Positions 1-6,922 of a DNA stretch of 11,603 bases are shown here, piece by piece. Source of the stretch: an uncultured Campylobacter sp. Its GTDB lineage: Bacteria; Campylobacterota; Campylobacteria; Campylobacterales; Campylobacteraceae. A program made the translations under genes and the position numbers. Every line of letters begins with the position of its first letter. The stretch's first letter is position 1. The stretch is from the NCBI RefSeq assembly GCF_938030785.1, contig NZ_CALHIK010000013.1, forward strand, positions 1 to 11,603. Reading direction: 5' to 3'. The notes under the pieces are model-generated. The model saw only the letters and a list, made by a program, of their open reading frames with translations. It was not told the DNA's origin and ran no database searches.

Positions 1-5
1 TTTAA

Positions 6-40
6 AGTAGTAAAATTTTACAAAATTAAATTTTACTACT
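6..40. repeat. 13-bp perfect inverted repeat (AT-rich hairpin)
   Basis: Arms at 6-18 (AGTAGTAAAATTT) and 28-40 are exact reverse complements around a 9-nt loop. It lies about 300 bp beyond the end of the last minus-strand gene and at the window edge. It could be a terminator for a gene outside the window or simply part of the AAATTT-rich intergenic DNA. No function can be assigned. Confidence 0.5.
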
Positions 41-155
41 ACGACTTTTATTACGATCGCGCTGCGATATGTAAATTTAAAAGCTCCGCGCAGTAAAATT
101 CAGACCGTCAAATTCTATATAGCCGACAAAATTCCACTATGCCAAATTTTAAAAA

Positions 156-205
156 TTTTAAAAATTCGGATCCGTAAAATTTTGCAAATTCCGAAATTTT
201 TAAAA
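156..205 (-). terminator. Candidate terminator hairpin downstream of the fdhD-modE-ORF62 operon
   Basis: Arms at 156-169 (TTTTAAAAATTCGG) and 191-205 pair over 14 bp with one bulged A, around a 21-nt loop. Read on the minus strand, the CCGAA side is followed by T-rich sequence (TTTTTAAAATTT). It sits about 140 nt past the stop codon at 346. The stem is mostly A-T, so it is a weak call; the rest of 1-345 shows no gene. Confidence 0.35.
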
Positions 206-345
206 TTCTGCGAGCTCTCTTAAAAGCGCGGATCGCTCACAAACCAATCATCGCGCCGGCGAGCAGCCGCTGCGCATCACAAAGAGTCACTATTTTGCGG
301 ATCTGTTCGCAAGCTGCTCGCGCGGCCATGAAGTGCGCTTTGCGC

Positions 346-534
346 CTATTTGCCGATAAAATTTTTCTGCAACCACTCCATCGCTTTTTCTTCGCTTTCA
401 AATCTGCCGCTTTTGGCGACTTGAAACTGCCCCTCGTAGAAGCGAATTCTGATACCGTCCTGGACGCTATCTACCTTGATGCGTGTGATCCTGTCTTTGT
501 TTAGATAGGTTCGGTCGTTTAGTTTTACAAACAT
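346..534 (-). CDS. Small conserved-looking hypothetical protein (62 aa)
   Basis: I do not recognise this protein. It is 62 residues long, charged, with no signal peptide or membrane segment. It begins with a run likely to form beta strands (MFVKLNDRTYL, then ITRIKVDSV and IRIRFYEGQFQV) and ends in a helix-like segment rich in Glu, Lys and Trp (EEKAMEWLQKNF). The start is well supported: AAAGGAGAG lies just upstream of the ATG at 534. The gene begins 18 bp after the stop of the ModE-like gene, so it is almost certainly the last gene of the fdhD-modE operon. A plus-strand ORF over the same bases has no such support. The context suggests a link to formate dehydrogenase or molybdenum physiology, but nothing in the sequence shows a function. 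Confidence 0.75.
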   Translation of the reverse strand: MFVKLNDRTYLNKDRITRIKVDSVQDGIRIRFYEGQFQVAKSGRFESEEKAMEWLQKNFIGK

Positions 535-552
535 CGTTCTCTCCTTTAAAAT

Positions 553-1344
553 TTAATGGTTTTTATCTGCCGCTTTACTTGCGTCTTTCTCGCCCTCTTT
601 TTTCAAAAAAAGCTCCTTAAAGCGCTCGTTTGCGTAGTTTTCTATATCGCTTTGCAGCTGCTTATATGCGGCGATCAGCTCATAAGCGCGCGCATTTAGC
701 GTCGTGCCTGCGGCATTGCCGCCGCCTTGCTTGGTGCTAAAGAGCTCCTCTTGCAGATTTTTTTGTAAAATTTGCAGATGGCTCCAGCACTTTTTATAGT
801 TCATCCCCAAAACCTCGGCGGCTTTAGAGATAGAGCCCGTTTGAGCGATCACATCTAGTACTTCGGTTTTGCCCTTGCCGAAAATGAGCTCGCCCTGCGC
901 ATTTTCGATCCAAGTTTTTGTTTTTACCCTCATTCTTTTGCCTTTCTTCTCCTTAAAGCAGCCCAGCTGACAATATTTCACGTCTATGCCGTGCTCCTTA
1001 AGCGTAGAGCGCACCGTATCGAACCCTACTCCGCCGCTAGCTACGGCGCGGGCGTCACGGCAAAAAATCCGTCTTTTCTCATCCAAAAGCGGATCTAGCT
1101 TTTGTAGCGCCTTTATGCTACCTCCGCTGCATTGCAGCTTGCCGAACTGACCGAGTTCGCAGCGATCTATCCGTATCCCTTCGCGCGCCGCGAGATCTCC
1201 TACAACGCCTGCATCTACGCCTAATTTAGCAGCGATCTTAAATGCCGCGCCGCAATCGAGCTTGCCGCTCGGATTTAATAAATTTAAAATCAGCCTTTTG
1301 ATCTCGCTTGCTTTTTTATCGTCTATTTTGATATCTATCTCCAT
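553..1344 (-). CDS. modE: ModE-like molybdate-responsive transcriptional regulator with duplicated N-terminal domain
   Basis: 263 residues. The C-terminal part (about 140-245) is a ModE/LysR-type winged helix: the helix-turn-helix GSISKAAEVLGMNYKKCW (170-187) is followed by the glycine-rich wing KQGGGNAAGTTL (205-216) and a final helix. ModE family members with this domain repress molybdate transport genes and activate molybdoenzyme genes. The usual C-terminal molybdate-binding MOP domains are absent. Instead residues 1-136 carry two related segments, about 29-69 and 94-131, each ending in a CxLGxF motif (RCELGQFG, YCQLGCFK). These may be the sensing part, which is inference. It starts 9 bp after fdhD, with AGAGGG before the ATG, so the two are co-transcribed. 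C. jejuni, as I recall, has a ModE-like gene at the same place next to fdhD. The order of domains is the reverse of E. coli ModE. Confidence 0.85.
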   Translation of the reverse strand: MEIDIKIDDKKASEIKRLILNLLNPSGKLDCGAAFKIAAKLGVDAGVVGDLAAREGIRIDRCELGQFGKLQCSGGSIKALQKLDPLLDEKRRIFCRDARAVASGGVGFDTVRSTLKEHGIDVKYCQLGCFKEKKGKRMRVKTKTWIENAQGELIFGKGKTEVLDVIAQTGSISKAAEVLGMNYKKCWSHLQILQKNLQEELFSTKQGGGNAAGTTLNARAYELIAAYKQLQSDIENYANERFKELFLKKEGEKDASKAADKNH

Positions 1345-1353
1345 GCCGCCCTC

Positions 1354-2136
1354 TTAACTCAAAATTCTTTCTTCGCCGCTATAAACGTTTAAATTTTCGC
1401 CGCGCGCGAAGCCGCAAAGGGTAAGATCAAATTTACGCGCTATCACGACGCCCAGGCTCGTAGGAGCCGTGCGCGAAACAAGCGCGCTAATGCCGCTCAT
1501 CACGGCTTTGGCGACCATTTCGGAGCTTAGCCTGCCGCTTACCAAAAGAAGCGAGCCCTGAGTATCGCACCCCGCCAAGACCGCTTTACCGACCGATTTA
1601 TCGATAGTATTGTGCTGGGCGATATCCTCGCCGATAAAATACTCACCACTCGCGGTAAAAAGCTTTGCGGTGTGCACGCAGCCCGTCATCTCATAAAGCT
1701 CGCACTGCGTGTAAAACTCGCTCATCAAATTTAAAATTTCATTCTTATGAAATTTAGCGTCCGAGCGGACTTTGCGCGCCGCCATCGCCTCAGGATCGAT
1801 ATTTGCGGTAGAGCTGCGCCCGCAGCCGCTGATGATGACCTTTTCGGCATCGAAGCTATTTAGCCGCTTTTCGTTTATCTCGCCGCAAACATTCACGCTA
1901 AGCCCGTCCGGCGCGAGCTCTATGCTCTTTATGTGACTTGGATCCGAGATCAAATTTTCGCTCAGCAAATAGCCTATCGCAAGCGCCTTCTGATCGCTCG
2001 GAGTCGCCATCAGCGCGCCGAAGCGCTTGCCGTTTAGTAAAATTTCAAGCTTAATCTCGCGAACCAAGATATCGCTTACGATCCTTCTTTCATCGCCTTT
2101 AAATTTAACTATCTCCGCCCTATAAATCGGCTCCAT
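1354..2136 (-). CDS. fdhD: Formate dehydrogenase accessory sulfurtransferase FdhD
   Basis: 260 residues, the normal FdhD length. FdhD takes sulfur from the cysteine desulfurase IscS and passes it to the molybdenum bis-MGD cofactor of formate dehydrogenases, a step needed for activity. Supporting segments are KALAIGYLLSENLI (50-63), the loop SGCGRSS around Cys105, TGCVHTAKLF, the GEDIAQHNTIDK segment (family: GEDxGRHNAxDK), and the C-terminal APTSLGVVIA ... LTLCGFARGENLNVY. Cys105 aligns with the essential first cysteine of the E. coli CxxC loop; the second position is Ser108. The ATG at 2136 is preceded by AAGGAAGG at good spacing. It heads a compact operon with the ModE-like gene and the 62-aa gene, and lies downstream of the formate dehydrogenase it probably serves, separated by a hairpin-rich 275-bp gap. 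No clear promoter was found in that gap. Confidence 0.95.
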   Translation of the reverse strand: MEPIYRAEIVKFKGDERRIVSDILVREIKLEILLNGKRFGALMATPSDQKALAIGYLLSENLISDPSHIKSIELAPDGLSVNVCGEINEKRLNSFDAEKVIISGCGRSSTANIDPEAMAARKVRSDAKFHKNEILNLMSEFYTQCELYEMTGCVHTAKLFTASGEYFIGEDIAQHNTIDKSVGKAVLAGCDTQGSLLLVSGRLSSEMVAKAVMSGISALVSRTAPTSLGVVIARKFDLTLCGFARGENLNVYSGEERILS

Positions 2137-2264
2137 AGACCTTCCTTATTTTAATTTCGCTCGTATCGTAGTGAAATTTTGCTTAAATAGCCTTAATTCG
2201 CCGAAGTAAAGCCGTCGTACCGAAGCGGAATGCGTAAATTTAAATCGCTCGCATTTTTGAATTT

Positions 2265-2318
2265 AAAAAATCGCGTGGAAAATTCCACGAGCCGCTTGCA
2301 CTGTGCGCGCAAGCGGCT
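2265..2318 (-). terminator. Two-hairpin rho-independent terminator after fdhF
   Basis: On the minus strand, a perfect 10-bp GC-rich hairpin (arms 2309-2318 and 2290-2299, AGCCGCTTGC; 9-nt loop) is followed at once by a second hairpin (CGTGGA/TCCACG, 2274-2289). Two bases (CG) plus A then lead into a run of six T (complement of 2265-2270). This is the classical terminator layout, about 95-150 nt after the fdhF stop. It suggests that fdhD, modE and ORF62 depend on their own promoter or on read-through. Confidence 0.7.
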
Positions 2319-2324
2319 ATGAAG

Positions 2325-2395
2325 CGCCCGCGAAGATGAAAGTTAATCAAATTTAGCCGTAGCTGCGATTAAATTTCATCCTTGCAAAGCGGGCG
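2325..2395 (-). repeat. Nested inverted repeat in the fdhF 3' leader-out region
   Basis: Outer arms CGCCCGC (2325-2331) and GCGGGCG (2389-2395) are exact complements. Inside them, GATGAAAGTTAATC (2335-2348) pairs with 2367-2380 at 13 of 14 positions around an 18-nt loop. It begins 17 nt after the fdhF stop codon and precedes the terminator hairpins. It could stabilise the fdhF transcript end or act as an additional terminator; no T-run follows directly. Confidence 0.6.
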
Positions 2396-2411
2396 GAGCT
2401 TGCCGCCCAAA

Positions 2412-4664
2412 CTACTTATGAACCGGCGATAGATAAGGTTTTTCAGAGTGCATCGACATCTCGTTTTGTCTTCTGAACTCGATAAACTCGCTCTCGCTAA
2501 GCTTTCTGATATTTGCGATCGTCATCTTTAGCGGCGGGATGCCCGATAGCGGATCCAGATCGCCCGCATGCACGAGCTCATTGCCGTCGGCCTCGCTGTA
2601 ATGGAAGGTCGTAAAGATCGTGCCCTCTTTTAGATCCGGATTTATGCGCAGTTTCGCCGCGATCTGGCCGCGCTTATTTTTGACGAGCGCATAGCAGCCT
2701 TCGGTAAGCTCGCGTTCGCGTGCGATGTCGGGGCTTACCTCGATGAGCGCGCCTTCTGCGCCCGCGCCGTACTCTAGCGCGCGACACTCTCTCGTCATCG
2801 TGCCCGTATGGTAGTGATAGACCTTGCGCCCGGTCGTAAATAAGCACGGATAGACTTCATCCGGAATCTCGCTAAGCGCGCCGCTTCCCACCGGGTAATC
2901 ATCCGGAATTTTCATCTTGGCTCTAAAATCGGCCTCCGCTTTAGCGCGCTCTTTTTTATCGTCCACATAAAGCACCGGCACCATTCTAAATTTACCGTCA
3001 GGCAGCATCGATTTATGATCCACGTAAAGCACCGGCGTGCCTGGATGATCTTCGTCTGGGCACGGCCAGCTGATGCCGCCTAGCTTGCCGAGTCTGTAAT
3101 AACTAATGCCGCCGAAAAATTTAGGCATTAGCAAACGCACTTCGTTCCAAATTTCTTCCGCGCTTAAAAAATCAAACCCTTCAAGCCCCATTCTTTGCGC
3201 GATATTGCAAACGACCTTCCAATCAGGCTCTACGCCAGGAGCCGGCTCGCTAGCCTTGCGCGTGCGCTGGACGCGGCGAGAGGTGTTGATAAAGGTGCCG
3301 TCCTTCTCACCCCAGCCTGCCGCAGGCAGCACGACGTCGGCTTTCTGCGCGCTTTCGGTAAAGAAAAGATCCTGCACGATAAAGCAATCCAGATGGTGCG
3401 TCGAGTGCACGAAGTGCTCCGTCCAAGGATCGCTCATTACAGGGTTTTCGCCGTAAACGTAGAGCAGCTTTAGCTCGCCGCTATCCATCTTATCGGGTGC
3501 GATCGTAAGTTTAAAGCCCGGAGTAGGATTTAGCTCGAAGTGCCATACTTTGCGCGCCTGCTCCTGAGCGTAAGCGGAATTTACCGCGCCTGCCGGGATG
3601 ACGTTAGGTAGCGCGCCCATATCGCACGCGCCCTGGACGTTATTTTGACCGCGCAGCGGATTGACGCCCGCGCCTCTTTTGCCTAAATTTCCCGTCAAAA
3701 TGGCTAAATTTGAAAGCGAGAATACATTCGAGGTGCCGTCGCTAAACTGCGTGATGCCCATAGTGTAGCAAATCGCCGCCGCGCCCGCTTTGGCATACAT
3801 TCTGGCAGCCTCCGCGATAAGCTCTTTTTTTACGCCCGTTTCACGCTCGAAGCGCTCAGGCGTAAAGTCCTTAACCACCTCTTTTAGATACTCGTAGCCG
3901 TGCGTGTAGTTTTTGATAAACTCGTCGTCTTGCAAATTTTCGGCAATGATAACGTGCATAATGGTATTTAGCGTCTTGATATTCGCGCCCGGCGGGATTT
4001 GCAAGAAAATATCCGCCTTTTTCGCCATATCGGTACGCTTCGGATCTACTACGATCATCTTCGCGCCGCGCTGCAAGCCTCGCTGCATCTGCATAGCGAT
4101 GATCGGATGGCACTCGCTCGTATTGGTGCCGATGAGCAAAAATACGTCCGTATCGGTAGCGAATTCGACCAAATCGTTCGTCATCGTTCCGTTTCCTAAT
4201 GTGTTGGCAAGACCTGCCACTGTAGGAGCGTGTCAAAGACGGGCGCAGTGATCGACGTTGTTGCTGCCCTGAGCGCGGAAAAATTTCTGAAAAACGTAGT
4301 TGTCTTCGTTGTTTGAACGCGCCGAGCTAAAACCCATTATCGAGTTTGAGCCGTATTTTGCGACGGTCTCTTTAAATTTAGACGCTACGAAATCGTAAGC
4401 TTCCTCGAAGCTTACCTCCTCGAGTTTGCCGCTTCTATCAAATACTCCGTTTTTCTTACGGATCATAGGTTTGGCAAGGCGTTTTGGAGAGTTTACGAAC
4501 TCCCAGCCGAACATACCTTTTAAGCATAGCTCACCGTCATTTACGTGGTGGGCCTGCGTAGGACGTGCGTTTACGATCCTGCCGTCTTTTACGACAAGAT
4601 CGATACCACAGCCGGTACCGCAATAAGGACAAGTCGTTTTCACGATCTTTTCTCTGGATTGCAT
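2412..4664 (-). CDS. fdhF: Selenocysteine-containing formate dehydrogenase, FdhF (FdhH-like) type, UGA read-through
   Basis: 750 residues when the in-frame TGA at 4233-4235 is read as selenocysteine 144. It oxidises formate to CO2 using a bis-MGD molybdenum or tungsten cofactor and one [4Fe-4S] cluster. The cluster ligands are Cys12, Cys15, Cys19 and Cys47 (CPYCGTGCG ... GELCLKG), with catalytic-path Lys49. The active site reads DHCARL-Sec-HAPTVAGL, followed by the His145 expected next to Sec. Arg338 lies in NPLRGQNNVQG, matching the substrate-binding arginine of E. coli FdhF. A C-terminal molybdopterin dinucleotide-binding domain begins near residue 590 (FTTGRKVYHYHTGTMTREC). There is no Tat signal, so the enzyme is probably cytoplasmic, like E. 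coli FdhF (715 aa). It differs from the longer exported FdhA. AAAGGAGT lies just before the ATG at 4664. Without recoding, the gene appears as two ORFs, 4233-4664 and 2412-4220. No fdhB, fdhC or hydrogenase genes are in the window, so its electron acceptor is unknown. Confidence 0.95.
4205..4235 (-). promoter_or_regulatory. Selenocysteine UGA codon plus bacterial SECIS hairpin inside fdhF
   Basis: The UGA is at 4235-4233 on the minus strand. Starting 14 nt after it, UGGCA pairs perfectly with UGCCA around the five-base loop GGUCU (4219-4205). The E. coli fdhF SECIS, which binds SelB, carries the same GGUCU in its apical loop, and in my alignment the loop sits at the same distance from the UGA. 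The hairpin lies within the coding sequence for TVAGLANT. The host must therefore have selA, selB, selC and selD elsewhere. Confidence 0.92.
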
Positions 4665-4697
4665 GATACTCCTTTCAAGAATTTTGATTACGGAGCT

Positions 4698-4703
4698 ATT
4701 ATA
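4698..4703 (-). promoter_or_regulatory. fdhF promoter -10 element
   Basis: TATAAT on the minus strand, a perfect consensus -10, preceded by T/A-rich sequence of the kind seen in Campylobacter sigma-70 promoters that lack a -35 box. The predicted start near 4691 gives a leader of about 27 nt ending in the AAAGGAGT ribosome site. A second TATAAT lies 14 bp upstream (4712-4717), so there may be two overlapping starts. Confidence 0.6.
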
Positions 4704-4761
4704 CTTATTAGATTATAAAAGAATTTTTAAATTAGTGAATTTTTTTAAGCAAAATTTAAGC

Positions 4762-4782
4762 AATATGCAAATCTTGCATATT
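4762..4782. promoter_or_regulatory. Palindrome upstream of fdhF promoter, candidate operator
   Basis: Arms AATATGCAA (4762-4770) and TTGCATATT (4774-4782) are exact complements around ATC. The centre is about 80 bp upstream of the inferred fdhF start site, a usual place for an activator site. It does not match the FNR/CRP (TTGAT-N4-ATCAA) or NssR (TTAAC-N4-GTTAA) boxes, and it is not an obvious E. coli ModE box. The rest of 4783-5145 holds no gene that I can support, only scattered AAATTT words. Confidence 0.45.
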
Positions 4783-5145
4783 AAATTGAATAGTTAAAAT
4801 TTGCGCTTTTGCTTCGATAACGACGGCGTTTGCACGCAAATTTTATCGCTTAGCGCAAAAGACGCTTTCTAAGCTAAATTTTAGAATTCCGATGGAATTT
4901 TAAAATTTCAAGATGCTTTTTCTCTAACTATAAATTTAGCTACGCAAGTGGGCTTGGAATTTTTGCAGCAAGCCATTTCGTCGCAAACGCGCCGCGAATT
5001 ACGGCTCGTAAATAATCAGCGCGATTAGAATATAAAATTTGCCTTTAAATTTAATCCTTTGCGCCCACGAGCAAAAACGCGAGCGGGCAAAAAGCCGCGA
5101 AGGCGTGCTGGGCATTGCGCTTTACGGGCGACATTTTCATAAATT

Positions 5146-5164
5146 TAAAAGCGCCTAGCGGCGC
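5146..5164 (-). terminator. Rho-independent terminator of the AI-2E family gene
   Basis: On the minus strand, six bases after the TAG stop, GCGCC pairs with GGCGC around the loop GCTA, immediately followed by TTTTAAATTT. A compact GC stem with a T-run in the right place. Confidence 0.75.
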
Positions 5165-5169
5165 AAGCC

Positions 5170-6744
5170 CTACTCGAATTCTATCTTTTTTAGATAGTCG
5201 TATAAATTTAACACCGCGATAAATAGCGTTAAAATCGCAGGCCCCAGGATCACGCCCCAAAACCCGAACGTGCTGATGCCTGAAAGCATTGAGAAGAAGA
5301 TCAGCATCTCGTTGATGTTTGCGGGGTTTTCGACTAGGCGCGAGTTGATAAATTTGATCACGAGCGGCTTTACGAAGCTGTCCGCGAGCGTTGAGATCAG
5401 TATCACGCAATACGCCATTATCACGATCGCGCCCGAAGTGCTGCCCCCCGCTAGTACGTATAGCGCGGTAGGCACGTAGATAAGCGCACCGCCGACTGCG
5501 GGGATGAGTGAGCAGAAGGCGAAAAGCACCCCCATCAGCAGCGCGTCAAAGCCGAAGATCCCTGCGATGATCGAAAACAAAAAACCCTGCAATACGGCGT
5601 TGAAGATAGTCGAGTAAAACACGACGCTCATCGTATTTGCCGTCTCGGAAAAGATATAATCGATCTGCGCGGGCTCGACGGGTAGAATTTTTTTAAAAAA
5701 GCGCTTGAAGCTCTCGCCGTAGAGGTATGCAAAAAAGCAAAACACGATGATAAGCACCATATCTACGATAAATTTCGCGCTGGATTTACCGACGACCGAG
5801 AGATAGGAGATGATCTGCTTAGCTAAGCCCGCGACGTCCAGGTTTGCCAAAAACGAGCGAAACTGCGTATCAAATTTCTCAAAAGGCCCGGGCAGCTTGA
5901 TGTTTAGGCTCTGAACGTAGCTAAGCGCATCGTTTAGGCGCGCCATATCGAAGCTCGCGGCGTTTTTGGCGATCTCGATCACTGCGTAGATGAAGGGCAC
6001 GAAAAAAAGCGCGCAGAGCAAAAACAGGCTAAGCACCGAGGCTAACGTGCGCCTGCCGCGGCACAGCTTCGTTACTTTAGCGTGCAGACCCGAGGTCGCC
6101 ACCGCCATCAGCACGCCGATTGCGATCACCATCAAAAACGGCGAGAACAGATAGATCACGCAGCAAAACATCAGCAAGGTTGCGCCGATAAAAAATATCT
6201 TGTTCGTCTTCGCGCGCCCAGCCTTGGCAAGGCCTGCTTTCATACCCGCAGCGGCTCCCGAAGCGGCGGCGTCGCTAAGCGCGGAAATATTAGCCGAGAA
6301 GGTTTCGTTGGCTTCGACAGCGTCGTTAAGCGCGGAAGCACCAGCAGATGAGGCCTTGTCGGTTTTGACCCGGTTTTCGCTTTGATTTTCGACGGCGGTT
6401 TTAGTCCCGCCTTCCGCGGCACCTAACGCAGCTGCGTCTGCTTTATCAGCGTCGGTATTTGCTTTAGCGGCTTTAACCCCGCTTTCAACACCGACATTGG
6501 CTCCACTTCCGCTTTGATTTTTGGCACCGATTTCGGCTCTATTTTCAGCAGCGGTTTCGGCTTTGTTTTTGATGGTCGCTTTGGCTTCGGCAGCGGCTTC
6601 GATTTTACCTTCAGCGTTATTTACAGTCTGATTTTCGGTGAAATTTTGCGCCTCGCTTTTGGCGTTATTATCGGCGTTGTTTTGAGCCACGTTTTCAGCC
6701 AGATTTTCGTTGCAGCTTGCGGCGTTGTCTTTTGGCGTCGGCAA
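5170..6744 (-). CDS. AI-2E/PerM family membrane transporter with long low-complexity N-terminal extension
   Basis: 524 residues. Residues 168-524 (357 aa) match the normal size and pattern of the AI-2E transporter (PerM/YhhT/TqsA) family. They show hydrophobic hairpins at about 183-217 and 232-258, an amphipathic middle (about 260-320), a membrane segment near 325-345 and a cluster of C-terminal membrane segments (FGFDALLMGVLFAFCSLIPAVGGALIY and beyond). Family members export small molecules or ions; the substrate here is unknown. Residues 1-167 are unusual: rich in Ala, Asn, Glu, Lys, Ser and Thr, with loose AENxAEN-like repeats and no hydrophobic stretch. The start is TTG at 6744, with AAAAGGA seven bases upstream. 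An ATG at residue 168 would give a family-length protein but lacks a good ribosome site. The whole extension is open with no stop, so I favour the long form. Upstream are a TATAAAAT -10 (6773-6780) and a palindrome; a terminator follows the stop. Confidence 0.8.
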   Translation of the reverse strand: MPTPKDNAASCNENLAENVAQNNADNNAKSEAQNFTENQTVNNAEGKIEAAAEAKATIKNKAETAAENRAEIGAKNQSGSGANVGVESGVKAAKANTDADKADAAALGAAEGGTKTAVENQSENRVKTDKASSAGASALNDAVEANETFSANISALSDAAASGAAAGMKAGLAKAGRAKTNKIFFIGATLLMFCCVIYLFSPFLMVIAIGVLMAVATSGLHAKVTKLCRGRRTLASVLSLFLLCALFFVPFIYAVIEIAKNAASFDMARLNDALSYVQSLNIKLPGPFEKFDTQFRSFLANLDVAGLAKQIISYLSVVGKSSAKFIVDMVLIIVFCFFAYLYGESFKRFFKKILPVEPAQIDYIFSETANTMSVVFYSTIFNAVLQGFLFSIIAGIFGFDALLMGVLFAFCSLIPAVGGALIYVPTALYVLAGGSTSGAIVIMAYCVILISTLADSFVKPLVIKFINSRLVENPANINEMLIFFSMLSGISTFGFWGVILGPAILTLFIAVLNLYDYLKKIEFE

Positions 6745-6772
6745 ATTTTATCCTTTTGAAATTTGATGACGT

Positions 6773-6780
6773 ATTTTATA
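6773..6780 (-). promoter_or_regulatory. Candidate -10 element for the AI-2E family gene
   Basis: TATAAAAT on the minus strand, about 29 bases upstream of the TTG start, with AT-rich sequence upstream. A start near 6766 would leave a short leader containing the AAAAGGA ribosome site. Confidence 0.4.
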
Positions 6781-6796
6781 AATTTTTTTATCAGAT

Positions 6797-6824
6797 TTCG
6801 ATTAAATTTTGAAATTTAATCGAA
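6797..6824. promoter_or_regulatory. 28-bp palindrome upstream of the AI-2E family gene
   Basis: Arms TTCGATTAAATTT (6797-6809) and its exact complement (6812-6824) flank only two bases. It lies directly upstream of the candidate -10, about 17 bp away, so it may be an operator. It could also act as a bidirectional hairpin between ruvB and this gene: on the minus strand ATCTGATAAAAAAATTT follows. Confidence 0.45.
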
Positions 6825-6922
6825 TTTACGAGCGGCGTTCTTGCGCGTTTTCGCATACGGCGCGCGACGGCGCAGCGGGTATGTTTATTAAAATTTCGAA
6901 GTAAAATTTAAAAGACTAAAGG

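Noticed and set aside
295..504. 69-aa plus-strand ORF
   Set aside because: It overlaps the 62-aa minus-strand gene, which has a good ribosome site and operon context; the plus-strand ORF has neither.
3106..4251. Several plus- and minus-strand ORFs within fdhF
   Set aside because: They are shadows of a long, clearly homologous gene.
4233..4664. Separate short formate dehydrogenase gene, or a nonsense-broken fdhF
   Set aside because: Sequence homology continues in the same frame across the TGA, the TGA sits at the known Sec position, and a SECIS hairpin follows. One gene fits better.
5051..5410. 119-aa minus-strand ORF overlapping the transporter 3' end
   Set aside because: It is an alternate frame of the AI-2E gene and has no ribosome site. 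Its last 29 codons after 5140 look mildly hydrophobic but also lack any start signal, and they follow the terminator.
6514..6759. Phe/Gly-rich plus-strand ORF
   Set aside because: It is the complement of the low-complexity extension; its composition is explained by the Ala/Asn/Glu codons on the other strand.
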